This document shows positions 1 through 11,349 of a stretch of DNA of 64,000 nt, piece after piece (the stretch's first letter is position 1; each line of letters opens with the position of its first letter). The stretch lies in contig OX637353.1 in assembly GCA_951799405.1 (NCBI GenBank), positions 3,844,001-3,908,000 of the forward strand, read 5' to 3'. Origin of the DNA: Agapetus fuscipes (lineage: Eukaryota > Arthropoda > Insecta > Trichoptera > Glossosomatidae). The notes under the pieces are model-generated. The model saw only the letters and a list, made by a program, of their open reading frames with translations, ran no database searches and was not told the origin of the DNA. A program made the translations under genes and the position numbers.

Positions 1-896
1 TCAAGTAGGAAACTAGAAGGTCGATGAGTTGTTGGAAGGCGAAGAGTTTCTTAGCTGAAGAGCGTCCAGGACTGTGGAGGAACAGTTCAGAGCTGCCCGG
101 GACCCATAGATCTTCGCTCAAGAAATAATCAACGTCGGGAGGACCTGACAAGACGCAAAAAGAAGATTTGCACTAAATTATACTTGGAGCTTCCACTAGA
201 ATGAGTAATTACGTAAAAAGCTTGACATACTAAGAATGTATTTCTTTAAATTGTAAAATTTACGAAAACTTATTCAAAACTACGCTCAGTTTTCGTGGTT
301 TCGATGTTGTTAATTTTAGTGTAAATGTTAATTGTAAAATAAATTGAATAAGTTTATTTAATTTTATTCTGAATATTATTGCGTGAGACGAAGTCATCGC
401 AGTGAGAAAATTTCCATTTATTGAAATAATTGTTGCTAATAAAGATTAGGAATTTTGAATCAAGAATTTATAATCTTATAATTTGTTGATTCCTTTAGTG
501 TATTTGGGAATGTAAATTAAAATGGGAAAATACCGTTACGCAATAAAATTAAATTTACTGTAAGGTAATTTAAAGTAATTTAAAGTTTGTTCAATTTAAA
601 TTAATTTAATTTAATTTTAAATTTAAGGTAATTTAAAGTAATTTAAGGTAAATTTAAAGTAATCAACTATCTAATAAATAATTATTCCTCAGTGTTTTTA
701 AAAAAGATGTCAATGTAGTCTGGGAAATAATATGGCGTTACCCGACAGGTTGATAACCAAAAAAAAACTGTATTTTGTTTTTCCTTGCTAAGCATAGTTG
801 CTAATCGCTCATTGTTGTCATCTTGCAAATGAATAACAATTTCAATTATAAGAATGAAAAAAACGGATTTTTACTGACCATGAAAAAGAGAAGAAC
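1..896. other. AT-rich region without recognised gene
   Basis: No conserved ORF is seen. Bases 540-665 are a simple-sequence run built from TTTAAAGTAA and AATTTAA words. The 5' exon and promoter of the NSUN7-like gene could be here but cannot be recognised. Confidence 0.5.
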
Positions 897-904
897 GATT
901 TTCT

Positions 905-945
905 CTACGTTTCGTCGGAGTCATATCCGACGTCCTCAGGAGACG
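905..945 (-). other. Hammerhead-like core motif (Penelope-like remnant?)
   Basis: Read on the - strand, CTGAGGA is followed by one base, a 6-bp stem GTCGGA/TCCGAC with a 6-base loop, then GAAACG. This is the CUGANGA-stem II-GAAA arrangement of hammerhead ribozymes, but with one extra base before the stem. The same design recurs at 12290, 34050, 34200 and 46795. Stems I and III were not demonstrated. Confidence 0.35.
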
Positions 946-1643
946 TGTGTCCTTTATAAGGAGGAACCACGAACTGTTGACTTGTTGTTGTAAGATCGAG
1001 GCCGAAGGTTGTAGGTATTTTTTGTAACCTTCGGAGATACATCCATAGATGTCGCTATAGCTCCAGTAGTACAGAAGGATGATATTATGTCTTCTTGTGA
1101 AATCGTCCGATTAATGAAAGGGTGGATCATTGAAGTTAGTAGGTACTGGCTAATTTCAATTAGTTCATATCAACGCTGCGTAATATTGGAGATTTGTCTT
1201 CGTTAAAAAAGAGCAATTTTGTATCTTTGGAGTAATGAATGCTAAGACTTGAATGCGAGGGTCTAAAACGACTGGGTCAGAAATGAGTGCAATAAAGACG
1301 AAAACCAGAGAGTGAAAATACAAAAAGGTATTTTTTTTTTTCAAATAGACGAAAAACTTCAATGATACTCTTTTTCAATAATTTGAAGCGTAAAAAAAGA
1401 AGACCGAGGACAGAATGAGTTTTTCAAATAAGTGAGTTTACCTACAGCTGGAATCTGCAGAATGAGAAAAAAAGAAGAGCATGTATGAAGAGAGTGATAA
1501 ATTTAATGTCGAGATGTGAGAAGTGTGTAAGGACAGATCAAAGTGGAGACACATCTGTGCATTGCGACAGTTACTGGCTCATCCTAGTGGAATAAAGGCT
1601 GAATACAAGTGCCCAGTTCATTACAGCTAATTGTTTGTTCCAG
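946..1643. other. Region without recognised gene
   Basis: AT-rich sequence with no recognisable domain. A pyrimidine-rich acceptor closes it at 1643. Confidence 0.5.
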
Positions 1644-1936
1644 CGCAACAGCGGAGACTCCAGCTGAAGAGTTGCTGCGCGCGCCTCGCCGCTGGTCGCG
1701 CTCAGACAGCGGCTGTGACCCGTGGACCGCTCTGGCTGCTGCGGCCAGTGCTCTGGGTGGGGGCGGAGCCAGGGACAGTAGACCTCCTCCAAGAACAAGG
1801 CACAAAGGACCACCCTGGGGACCTGCAGACCTGGCAAAGGCCGCCAGGTTGCTGGAAAGGCCACCGCTGCTCGTGGCCTTTGTGGACGACCAAGAGATGC
1901 GTAGAGTCTACTCGCTCATCTACGATGTCTTCAGAT
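1644..1936 (+). CDS. NSUN7-like gene, first recognised exon (exon 1 of 13, 5' incomplete)
   Basis: This exon encodes residues 1-97 of the recognisable partial protein. It follows a pyrimidine-rich stretch ending in CAG at 1641-1643 and ends at a GTAAGT donor at 1937. The first base completes a codon from an unseen upstream exon, so the true start lies outside the window or in an unrecognised exon within 1-1640. The first half is Ala/Arg/Pro-rich and low in information. The last 40 residues (AKAARLLERPP, then VYSLIYDVFR) resemble the N-terminal helical region of NSUN7, where a Tyr-Asp-Val-Phe-Arg-Tyr-like segment precedes the LLYD segment. Codons are strongly GC-rich. No in-frame ATG fits a start. 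The exon is supported because its phase (one base carried over) joins the next exon into the conserved segment YDVFRYKGVLEE. The gene name is a family assignment by remembered similarity, not by a search. Confidence 0.75.
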
Positions 1937-2360
1937 GTAAGTAAATCCTGTCTTTCTATAATCGTGCTGTAGCCAAATCTAGCCCAATGGTCCGAGCGGC
2001 AACTTCTTCTGTTTCCAACTTGTTACACGGAAGAGCTGTGTGGCAAATCTCTCCTCCAACTAAAAAGGGTCAAACGACAAGTTAGAATAATACGCAAACG
2101 CAACTAAGCTTGGCGTTTTCATGACTCATTCCTTTGCCAAACTGCCTGTTTATGGAATGGTCTACCAGTATCTGTGTTCCCTTCCCAATTTAATCCGGTT
2201 TTATTCAAAATCAACATCAATCACCACTTCCTTGCAGCGCCTCATGACAGAACCAAGAACTCAAGCAACACCTCTGCGGCACCCTTCCAGGGTGACATAG
2301 ACCCCCAAGACTCTCAAGAATTGGGGAGCCTCCCGCACAGGATTCCTTAAAAAAAAAAAA
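1937..2360. other. Intron 1 start with repeat tail
   Basis: Bases 2170-2360 resemble part of the family-B copy at 30738-30830. Shared words include CACCTCTGCGGCA, ATAGACCCC and CCTCCCGCACAGGATT, each ending in an A-run, so this is a degraded SINE tail. Confidence 0.5.
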
Positions 2361-2667
2361 GCTACACATATAGCGTAACTTCTTTCCCGAAGGGGTCGCA
2401 TTTGGCGAGTTGAACCTATTTATTTTTACAGGTAAGGGGGCCGGCCTTACGCCAACCACTTCAGTAGAAATGGAGGTTTCCCAGCTCCCGAGAGTGCTGG
2501 TACTCATTTCTTGTGAAGGCTGAGTAAGCCTTGCCGGTATTTTATTTTGGGGTTTGAAATAAACACCGAAACGGGAAATCATTTCTGACACCCTCGGTGG
2601 GATTCAAACCCGAGCTTTCGGCATGGAATGCAAGCACTCTACCACCTGAGCTATCGACCGGACTATA
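2361..2667 (-). repeat. SINE family A, full-length copy
   Basis: On the - strand it runs GTCCGGTCGATAGCTCAGGTGG (A box), then a B-box-like GGGTTTGAATCC, a body with GTGTCAGAAATGATTTCCCG, a CTCGGGAGCTGGGAAACC segment, and a 3' end GTGTAGC. The head resembles a tRNA with an RNA polymerase III promoter. Confidence 0.85.
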
Positions 2668-3138
2668 TCGCATATGTAAAAAAAAACAGTATGTAATCTT
2701 GCCAGTATCGAGAAAATAAAGATGTAGGTAAACAAATACTAATACTTTTGGTACCCATTGGATTCTAATTCAGATATTTTCTTGAGAAGTGAACATTAAA
2801 ATTATTACACGTCTTTCAAATAGGCGAATTCTTAGACGCAATATTTTTTCAGATGTTTTTTTTCTGGAGCATGTTTTTTGAAAAATTGGAAGAGTTTTGT
2901 TTGCTTGTTGAGTTATACAGGAGGGTTGCCACACTTCCGTGTGAACATGATCGACTGAGGCAGTTATTCTGAGGAGTCACCTCACGTGACTGATATGAAT
3001 TCCACATTAGGTGGCTCTCTCCCTCGGGAACACATCAGAATAAACTCAAACGCTAAATCACATCAGCATGACTTGCTCTGACGAAGTGCGTACACAAGTA
3101 GTTATGTTTATAGATGTATGGATCTCGTAAGTTAGAAA

Positions 3139-3450
3139 ATGAGGTTATGGGTTTGTATTAAGGGAGACCTAAAGGCTGAGAGACCGATAAAGAACTCAGA
3201 AATCAGGAGCATGTGCGACACTGAAGACATCGCGAGACGGAGTAGAAACAACAGATGGTTCTGGAGGGACCATGTAGACCGCATGAGCGAAAGTAGGATA
3301 TCTCGAATCGTGGCACTGGAAATACCAGACGGCCAGCGTCTCTCAGGCCGCCCACCTAAAAGATGAAATAACAGCTGGTCCTTTTGCATCGTAAGAGAAA
3401 GTTCATCCCATAACAGGTCTTAGATCTAATCAACAAGAAGAAGACGAAGA
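3139..3450 (+). mobile_element. LINE 3' fragment (RTE/CR1-like C-terminus)
   Basis: The short frame contains SRNNRWFWRDHVDRMSESR and GRPPKR, the familiar 'W.GHV.RM...R..GRP..RW' end of non-LTR reverse transcriptase polyproteins. It then hits a stop and ends near an AAGAAGAAGACGAAG tail. It is a truncated, decayed copy, related to the fragment at 44440-44665. Confidence 0.75.
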
Positions 3451-3674
3451 TTATACAGGTGAGACCTCAAATGGAAAGTCGGATGATGTAGTAAAATGAA
3501 AGTATTGAAATATCTGTGATACAAGCTAGAATCTTCAGGAGTAAATAATTAATTTAGTACTGAAAAATGAAGTCTATCTTCCGTAAAGAAGATGACAAAA
3601 ACAGTATCTAGACACGTTGTAAAGGGTGTCTTGTAAATTAAAATTGTTTAAAGCCACTATGTTTTGGTAGATAA

Positions 3675-3865
3675 CTTGTTCTATCTATAATCTAAGTTGA
3701 AAAGATATGTAAATATTAAAGGCTCATATTTAATGCAGGCACATGTAAGTTTGCGTTTACACATGCTGTATGTGTACATAAAAATAAACTAAACCTCAAA
3801 CGAACATAAACTTTGCAACTCCTGCCGCCTTTCACTGAAACCGGGGTTAAATTGGCATAATTATA
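3675..3865 (-). repeat. SINE-like family C copy, truncated
   Basis: - strand copy of the family that starts CCTTGACTTATAGGTTGGTA and ends in CTTAGATTATAG. The body has the CCCCGGTTTCAG and GCAGGAGTTGC words. Confidence 0.75.
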
Positions 3866-5027
3866 ATATGAACATTGTATTGCATTGGCTAAATTAAGTG
3901 TAGGTACGAAGTAAAGAAAGACTAATGAATGTCGATGTTTCTGCTCTACAGCTGGATGCTTTTTAATGCTTGTACTTTCAGCCGCTGGCCTCGCCTGGAC
4001 AGTCTGTGACTCTCGACCCTCTTTCATGGCTGACTTCTACATTTGCGTAGGGTGCGCGGTTGTGTTTTGGATAGAAGAAGAAAAACTTGGCGTAGTTTTA
4101 TTAGTTTTGAGAAAGTCGTAAATCCGGGCGTGCGTTGCTTTAGCTCACGGTCTTTGTCTGGTCGCGGATAACGGCTCGCGTTTAACTTTTCCCAGCTACG
4201 CGGAGAAAGGGAAAACTTTCCGATACGATATTATGATGGCTATGACCTAATACAGAAAATATTTGTACCAGTTTTCAAAACGATTCATAAATTGTGGCTG
4301 TTGCGTTTTTTTTGGCGTGTAGGTAAAATACAAAAGAAAACACAAATCATTTTTAAGATAATATGATATTTTAATTTTATTTTAAGGTAGTCTGTTGATA
4401 ATAAAGTTTTTTATTCCTAGTTGCTTAGTTTGTGAGTCCGTAGTTATACTCCCGGAACTGACGTTCGTCAATAACCAACAAACGTCATCCGAGCGCAGAG
4501 CCGCGAGAATGACTGATTGTTGAAGTTTTTCCAGTGCCTTTTATATCTTGAATGTTATGTGAAGTGTAGAGGGCGGGACTCGGTGTAGACGTTGTGGCGC
4601 AAGCGGTAAATGTGTTGTTCTTTTTAAATATTGCTCTGAATTTTTTTATTCACAAAAATATTCACTTGATTTCAGGTAGCAATCTTTATAAAATGAAAAT
4701 AAAGTTCACCCGAGAAATTAAATACACAAATATCGGTTATTTTCCTTCGATAAGCTTCGCTTTATATCCTTTGAGAGGATAATATCCTGTGCTGGTTTTT
4801 GAATTGTTATAACTATGTTGTTATTCACATATAGTACATGTATAACTGTTTGTTTGTTTAATAAAAGAAAAAACTCACATAATGGTGGAGATGTCTCAAA
4901 TTCTCTTATTTTTGTGTAAATGCCACTTGTTTTCTCACACTCTCAAAAGAGATCGATTGTAGCTGTGAATTAACACATATGTACATCAATCTCTCATGTT
5001 GAACTTCTGTTATTGTATTGATTGATT
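3866..5027. other. Intronic region, nothing recognised
   Basis: AT-rich and unique-looking. No domain, tRNA-like box or tandem array was seen. Confidence 0.5.
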
Positions 5028-5465
5028 CTTCTTCTTCTTCGTGTCAGCTTCACACCGTATTGGCCCAGTAACGAGCAATGTCTACAGCTCTTTGGTTTAC
5101 CGCAAAGAGATCATCCATGGAGCAGCTTGTCGGACAGGAGGGACAACACCGCAGGTGCTCCATTGTTTGCTGAGCTCCACACTCACATAGTGTAGAGTCC
5201 TCCCGTCCCAGAAATCCCCAGGTCAGCATGTTGGCCCGGGCTCTTCCAACATTGGTCCTCAATCTGTTCATGGATTTCCACACGGGCCACTCGAGGTTCT
5301 TTCCTGGAGGTAGGCTCTCTGCAGGCTGCACAAAGCTCTGCGGGCATTCCTCCTTCCACATTTGCAATCTCTCCGCCACTGGATCCGAAGACAAGGGCTG
5401 CACGGAACTAAGGAAGCTGTGTCTCGACTTCAGGCGCTGCTGTGATGAAAAGCCACTTCCGTAAA
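5028..5465 (-). mobile_element. LINE 3' fragment with GAAGAA tail
   Basis: A - strand frame of about 140 codons includes WKSMNRLRTNVGRARANMLTW, CECGAQQTMEHLRCCPSCP and a final VDIARYW. This is the C-terminal zinc-finger-like end of arthropod non-LTR reverse transcriptases ('W..LNR.R...GRC...W.......C.CG...T..H....CP'). The 3' end is a CTTCTTCTTCTTC run on the + strand, i.e. a GAAGAA tail. Confidence 0.8.
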
Positions 5466-6124
5466 TGCAGATGAATTGATTGATTGATTTAACATTACAA
5501 TATTTCTTAACCTTTTTTTGAGTAATATTGCTGAAAAACAAAGGTTGATTTTGCAATCCTTAACAGCTTACTTGCACACGTGGAATAGCAAAACACTTTA
5601 TTTGAAGGTTGTTTAAAATTTCTATATGATTCAGTCAAACTATGTTATACCCTGTGAATAACATCAGTTAAGCAACACTGTGCTCCGTCTTCTAGTGTCT
5701 GACATGAAACATTTCAAGTTAAGGAATCGCGTGTTTGTAAGAAATCAAGAGCTTTACTAACTCAGATTATTGCCTGTCATTATTTAGTTTTTACCTTGCC
5801 TACTTATTCCTGCTTAGCTTCAATTATTTCCGCTTACCAGAACGCAGCTAATAAAATAAAGAAGGTCGGTATTTTAGGGTCTTTGAAGCAATGCGAACAT
5901 TGAGGTATCGTATTCATGACTTACTCTGTTGCCATTTCAAGTAAATATGCAGAAGCAGACTGTCTTCACACACACACTTCTTTCAATTCATATTCGTGGG
6001 CTGTTCAAAAAGTATCGCGAATTTTATATTTTTTCGAAAAGTATTAATTTATTCATGAATATCTATTTTGTCCCCTTCAACGTAACTCTTCTCGGATATG
6101 ATAAACTTATTTTAACGTTTTTTC
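5466..6124. other. Intronic region, nothing recognised
   Basis: AT-rich, with no domain and no clear repeat. Confidence 0.45.
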
Positions 6125-6305
6125 CGCCTTCACAAGAAATGAGTACCAGCACTCTCGGGAGCTGGGAAACCTCCACTTCAACTGAAGTGGTTGGCGTAAG
6201 GCCGGCCCCCTTACCTGTAAAAATAAATAGGTTCAACGGGTTCTTCAATAGGTTCTTCGGGGATAACGAGACACTATATGTGTAGCTTAGTTGCGTTGCG
6301 TTGCG
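6125..6305 (+). repeat. SINE family A, 3' half
   Basis: Starts within the TTCACAAGAAATGAGTACC body segment and ends GTGTAGCTTAGTTGCG with a (GCGTT)n tail. The tRNA-like head is missing (5' truncation). Confidence 0.8.
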
Positions 6306-6924
6306 TCCAATCCTCAAAGTACTTGAAAATATATATTTTTGTGATCTTGTTCAGCTCTTCCTTTGATGTTGTCTTTATCTCCTAAATCGTGACGTAGCGT
6401 CGTCTTTTCATGGGCATCTTCAGTTATAGTACCAGGAAAAAGTCACGGTAATATGTAAATAAAATAAAGGTCAGGGTAATACGGTGGCTGATGCAAAATA
6501 ACTAGGTATGTTGTTTTTGGCCAAATATTCACGCACAAGCAACGATGCGTGAGCAGGGCGTCATCATGGTGCTAAAGTCAGTTATTGTTTTTAGACAAAT
6601 CTGGCGTTTCTGGCGAATTGTTTGCGCGAATTGCACATTATTTGTAGGTATATAATATTCCTTATTGATTGCACTACTTCTCTAACGGTGATTTGACGAT
6701 TGACCAATACTATTTTCTTCGTTTCATCATGTTATCGTCTCTTGCTGACGTGCTCTCGGGCGTCCGGCACGCTCTTCGTCGTTCACATCTTCTCTGCCCT
6801 CCGAGAACATTTTGTACCACCAAAAAACTTTACTTTGGACCAAAGTAGCATCATTTTATTCCACAGTTATTATATATAATTTATGTATCTTTTATTAAAT
6901 ATATTTTCTCAAATGTAAAATATT
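6306..6924. other. Intronic region, nothing recognised
   Basis: No ORF with a recognisable domain and no clear repeat boundary. Confidence 0.4.
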
Positions 6925-7740
6925 ATGTATATGCGGATGATACTGCACTTGTCATATCTAGTGAGAATTTAGATGAATGTAACACAATGTTACAAAATGA
7001 TTTTGATAAACTGCAGAATTGGTGTCATGATGCAGGTCTTTTAATTAATTAAAAAAAAACTAAAATTATGCATATTAGATCCCCTCATGCTAGAATTAGT
7101 ACTGTGCCAACCATAAAAGCCCATAATTATGAATGCCTTCATGTCACCCATAATTGTAGAACTTGTTTATGTGAAAATATTGACATTGTTAGCGATTATA
7201 CTTATCTAGGAGTAACAATTGACTGCTTCTTCAAGTGGGACACACATACTTCAAAAACGTGCAAACGACTGAGATCTGTTGTTGGACAATTATATAAGTT
7301 AAAGTTTATATTGCCGCTCCCTACATTAAGATTGGTATATTTATCGCTTGCCGAGTCCATTATAAGATACGGCCTCACTGCATGGGGACATTCTTGCGCC
7401 ACCAATATTAAAAATGTACAAAATGTTCAAAATGCTCTCTTAAAATTAATTGCTCCCATAAATGTGTATAACCTAAGGCAGAATATACCATTTTTATTCC
7501 AATCATTAAATGTCTTGCCTATTAAGGGTATACTTGGAACATAATTATATGTCAACAATTGTTTAAACATAATTATATGTCAACTATTGTTTAATGATAA
7601 ATATAAAAATAAACTAGAGCATGTGTACCAAACAAGATTTACATCTAATGAAGGATTAGTTGTGCCAAGAATTAAAAACAAATATGGACAAAGAACGTTG
7701 AAAACCTTGTGCCAAAAATATTTAATTTGTTGCTAAAGGA
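6925..7740 (+). pseudogene. LINE reverse transcriptase 3' part, decayed
   Basis: In frame from 6930 the translation reads YADDTALVISSENLDE, the catalytic motif C of a non-LTR reverse transcriptase. A stop (TAA) then interrupts the KKTKI segment near 7050. The same frame resumes through DYTYLGVTIDCFFKWDTHT and LAESIIRYGLTAWG, the thumb and connection regions, to a stop near 7544. Beyond that, VPRIKNKYGQRTL is the usual C-terminal region in another frame. The Jockey or CR1 group seems likely, but the clade is not certain. It ends a few bases before Helitron 1, which may have inserted into it. Confidence 0.8.
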
Positions 7741-7837
7741 CTTTAAAAAGGAATCTACAAACACTAATCTATATATATAATACCCTTCGCCGTCGTCATT
7801 CGCTTACAATTTCAATTTTCAAATAACCAAAACGACC

Positions 7838-7922
7838 GACCGGGATTCGAACCAGGGACCTGAGCGCGGACACGCCTCAAGGCATAGCGTCTTGACCACC
7901 TAGGCCACGTCGCTTCCTTGGA
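7838..7922 (-). repeat. tRNA-like sequence inside Helitron 1 (unit 1)
   Basis: On the - strand, GACGTGGCCTAGGTGGTCAA (A-box like) and GGTTCGAATCCC (B box) lie at tRNA-like spacing, about 60 bases from the Helitron 5' end. It is part of a repeat, so it is not called as a functional tRNA gene. Confidence 0.6.
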
Positions 7923-8164
7923 AGTGGGAGAAGTTTTTGTTTATATAAGCTACAAATTTAAGCATGGATTCGAACCTAATATTTTTATAATATAGGGGCG
8001 CTATCCTATTTTCAAGCAAAAATTTATTGAAGATAAAAAAATACATTGTACCATTATTTTGTAAAACAATACTTACAATAATCTTTAAAAAAAACAATTA
8101 AAAATCAAAATAAAGTAAGTAACGGCATACCAACTTTTACAACTGAAAAAATAAAAAGCAAAGC

Positions 8165-8262
8165 ACCCGATCAGATCGGGATTCGAACCTACGTCTTTCA
8201 AAATCTAAACGGACGAAAAAAGATGCGCCTACGCGCGTGAGCTACAGTGAGACATGACGTCA
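8165..8262 (-). repeat. tRNA-like sequence inside Helitron 1 (unit 2)
   Basis: - strand GTAGCTCACGCGCG and AGGTTCGAATCCCG, with a long central arm. It is followed by the shared segment GGCGCTATCCTATTTTTAAG. Confidence 0.55.
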
Positions 8263-8394
8263 GTGACAAGTTAACAACATATAAGCAACTGCGAAAAGTT
8301 ACCATGTACCATTTTTGTAACATAGAGGCGCTATCCTATTTTTAAGCAAATATTTATTAATAAATGAAAAATATGAAAAATCTAAATACAAACC

Positions 8395-8632
8395 AAAAAT
8401 TCAATATGTATCATTTGAGATTCATATTAAATGCATTCCCACACGCAGACATGCATAATTTCGCGCTCACACATGCCGCATGTGAACCTACAATTTAAAA
8501 ACCCAAATGTCAAATGGACATACCTACACTTTGCAACTCTTGCCGTCCTTCTCTAAAACAGGGCTGACATTGGCAAAGTGAACCATTTTTTACAGCATGG
8601 GTGATCAGCCGCATACCAACTTTTACAACTGA
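8395..8632 (-). repeat. SINE-like family C copy, nested in Helitron 1
   Basis: Nearly complete. On the + strand it carries TTTGCAACTCTTGCCGTCC and ACATTGGCAAAGTGAACC, and it ends with GGTGATCAGCCGCATACC. Confidence 0.8.
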
Positions 8633-8657
8633 AAAAATAAAAAAGCAAAGCACCCAA

Positions 8658-8745
8658 AAAAGCGGGATTCGAACCTGCGTCTTCCAAAATCTAAACGGCT
8701 CAGCAACCGAACGCCCAGCGCGTTGAGCTACCGGGAGACGTGACG
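8658..8745 (-). repeat. tRNA-like sequence inside Helitron 1 (unit 3)
   Basis: - strand GGTAGCTCAACGCG and AGGTTCGAATCCCG. Flanks on both sides match unit 2 (CAACTTTTACAACTGAAAAA before; GAGGCGCTATCTTATTTT after), so units 2 and 3 are a tandem duplication. Confidence 0.55.
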
Positions 8746-8945
8746 ATGGCGAGAAATTAACAACATATATAAAGTACTGGGAAAAGTTACTTAGTTTTCA
8801 TAACATAGAGGCGCTATCTTATTTTGAAGCAAATATTTATTAATTCAAAAATAGAACACAAGATATTATAATGAATTAAACTAACAATTATTCTGTAAAA
8901 CAATATCTTTAAAAAAAACTATGAAAAATCAAAAATTCAAAAACC

Positions 8946-9130
8946 AAATCTAATCTATTCTAAGTTGCAAAGATTTATGTTACATTGGGGATTCACATTA
9001 AACCTATGCACTCTCACAAGCAGACACGCTTGCACATGCCACAATATGTCTAAATCTAAGTTACAAAGATATTATGTATCATTTAAGATTCATATTAAAT
9101 GCATTCCCACAAGCAGACCTGCATTATTCT
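8946..9130 (-). repeat. SINE-like family C, two successive 3' truncations
   Basis: Two tail segments follow each other (about 8955-9060 and 9060-9130), each with the TAAGTTGCAAAGAT / ACAAGCAGAC words. This is either a nested insertion or tail duplication. Confidence 0.6.
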
Positions 9131-9789
9131 TTTATCTCTTCAATATTCATCATATTTTTCATACATACTCTTCTCTTCAAACATAGTCCATTTCAATAAT
9201 ATGGACTTTTCTAATTTCACTTTCATTCAACGTCCAGGCTTCACGTCGTTACATCAAGGTGGGTGTAAATATCGTACCGTGTACCGTCAAATTTCATTCT
9301 GGCAATATTTGACTTTGTACGGGGCGAGATTTCCCCAGTTCGTGAGTGACTATAGTAATGAGCTGTTACTGTATCCTGCCGCCGTTCCACTAGGGGTGGC
9401 CGGTACGCGTCTTTCCATTCTACCCCCCCTTTCGACAGACGACACACACGAAAAATGTTTCTTACACTTTATGGCCTTTGTAAAGAAGTGACATTAATGG
9501 AAAAAATCACGCGTGTTTATTGATTTTTTATCTAAATTTTAAAGTTAAAATATTTTATAAAACTTAAAAAATGACGCTACAAAAAAATATTTAAAAAAAC
9601 ACGTTTTTGTTCACATTTTTTTCTTATAATTTTGTTGTCAATTATTTTGGACATATTTTTTTTCTTCATAATTATAGAATGATACAATGTCTAGAGAGTG
9701 TTTGAAAAATATTTTAGGTAATGCGAACAGTTTTCGAGATAATATGAAAAAACTGAAACATGATAATTAATTAAATGTGCGCGGCAGTA

Positions 9790-9965
9790 CTTCAGCGTGA
9801 ATTGAAAGACGCGGCCGGTACCTCCGCAGATGCGTCTCCACTTTTCTCGGTCCTTGCATACCTTTTTCATCTCTTCAACATTCATCACCTTCTTCATACA
9901 TACTGTTCTCTTATTCGCACTCTGAAGGTTCCATTCTTTTGAAATCTCACCTATTTGGTCAAATG
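9790..9965 (-). mobile_element. LINE 3' fragment nested in Helitron 1
   Basis: The - strand translation QIGEISKEWNLQSANKRTVC, then KVCKDREKWRRIC, matches the C-terminus of the LINE at 20579-22120 (QIEEIVKEWDIQSERKRRKC ... VCKDRKKWRQLC). Confidence 0.75.
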
Positions 9966-10236
9966 AGAATAAATTAGATGATAGGGATGTGCAAAAGTTT
10001 CTTTTAAATGGTAGTATTCGCAAATTTTGCAAACAAGTATATTATTTTTTTATCCATTTCTAATAATTATACGAATTTTAACGCGGAGAAGTCATGCTGC
10101 AAAGTTCCCGTTGCCTAAATGTTAAGGGGTTGGGCTGCGTAGCAGCCAGGGGCGGAGCCCCTAGTCTATATATATAATGCCCTTCGTCGTCGTCTTTCGC
10201 CTAGAGTTCGATTTTTAAATGATAAAAACCATCTAC

Positions 10237-10316
10237 ACCCGGGGATCGACCACGAGACCTCCCGGGCAGGAGGCAGCGACGTTGACAATACAGCCACCGC
10301 GCGCTCTAACGTGAGT
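10237..10316 (-). repeat. tRNA-like sequence near the 5' end of Helitron 2
   Basis: - strand GCGCGCGGTGGCTGTATTG and GTGGTCGATCCCCG boxes. The position relative to the Helitron terminus matches unit 1 of Helitron 1, but the sequence differs. Confidence 0.4.
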
Positions 10317-10399
10317 GCCAATATAACAGTTCTTAACTCCCAGGCAAGATAAGTGTGCGTAAAAAAAAACATTAGAATTATGTACAGCTTTTTTCGCGC

Positions 10400-10478
10400 T
10401 TGTGCAGATACGCATGGTAGCGTAGCGGTACAGTCCGCGTCTCTGGTGGAAGAGGGCGCAGGTTCGAGCCACTGGATG
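10400..10478 (+). repeat. tRNA-like sequence inside Helitron 2, + strand
   Basis: GGTAGCGTAGCGGTACAGTC (A-box like) and CAGGTTCGAGCCACTG (B box), followed by a T-rich stretch (10482-10540) that could terminate RNA polymerase III. Unlikely to be a real tRNA, because no matched acceptor stem was found. Confidence 0.45.
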
Positions 10479-10796
10479 TAATTTTGTTTTTTTGTTTTTT
10501 GTTTTTGTTTTTTTTTTAGTTTTTTTTTTCTTTGTCCCTTTTTTTTAAATTAATTTGAGAGGAATGCAATTCATCGATCTATTTTGCGTAGTCAGAAACA
10601 GGAGTTTACATGATGGAAATCAGCCCATATCAAACAAAGCTTCAAAATTCTGCCGCTAGATGGCAGTATTTTAATTTTCTTACTTAAAATAAAAATAAAA
10701 TCGCTTGATTTTTTTTTTAAATCTAGGTAGGTAAACAAAATTTTAAAGAAAAAAAATCATTAGATATTTTTTTCTTAGTTTTTTTTTTATATAAAG

Positions 10797-11062
10797 CTAA
10801 TCTATTGTAACTCATATCCAAAATCTTACTTGCAAAGGTAAATTACATTTAAGATTTATATAAAATGCATTCCCACAAGCAGACACGTATAAGTTTGCGC
10901 TTACACATGCTGCATGTGGACTTAATACATTAAAAACCCAATGTCAAATTAACATAAGCCCTGCAACTCTGGCCTATCTTCCCTGAAACAGGGGGAAATT
11001 TGCAAAATAAAGCATATTTTACAGTAGGTATGGGTGGTCAGCCTCATAACAGCCTATAAATC
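10797..11062 (-). repeat. SINE-like family C copy nested in Helitron 2
   Basis: Full-length - strand copy with GCAACTCTGGCC, CCTGAAACAGGGG and GGTGGTCAGCCTCATA. Confidence 0.8.
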
Positions 11063-11117
11063 AAGTATTTCTTTTTCTGTATTTCTTTATATCATCTTTA
11101 TCTTATTATGTTGTTAT

Positions 11118-11215
11118 ATAATCTATAATCTAAGTTGCTAAGATATATTACATAAGAGATTATATAGATTAGATAGATTAATTTTAAATGCATTCTTACA
11201 AGCAGAGACGTCCGA
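11118..11215 (-). repeat. SINE-like family C, tail fragment
   Basis: Only the tail half (TCTAAGTTGCTAAGATATAT ... ATGCATTCTTACAAGCAGA) is present. Confidence 0.6.
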
Positions 11216-11349
11216 AATGCGCTTCAAAATTTTATGTTTAAGTACTGTAAGTTCCATGTTGAGAAACTCACTATTGCTAGAAGAGATTTCTGGTATTTTC
11301 ATGCAGTTAAATGAGTGTGACATGAATGATAAAATATTCTTAATTTTAT

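Larger units (their letters stand above)
7768..10164 (+). mobile_element. Non-autonomous Helitron 1 (tandem pair, left member)
   Basis: The 5' terminus TCTATATATATAATACCC follows an A (7767). The 3' terminus carries two hairpins (GGCTGC-GTA-GCAGCC and AGGGGC-GGA-GCCCCT) and ends CTAG at 10164, followed by T. TC at the 5' end, a hairpin plus CTAG at the 3' end and insertion between A and T are the Helitron hallmarks. There is no Rep/helicase ORF. The interior holds three diverged tandem units with tRNA-like sequence, two family-C SINE-like copies and a LINE 3' fragment. Termini are shared with Helitron 2 directly downstream. Confidence 0.85.

Noticed and set aside
1571..1972. Other frames over exon 1, both strands
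   Set aside because: Only the frame starting 1644 (first base carried over) joins exon 2 into a conserved segment. The rest are GC-driven shadows.
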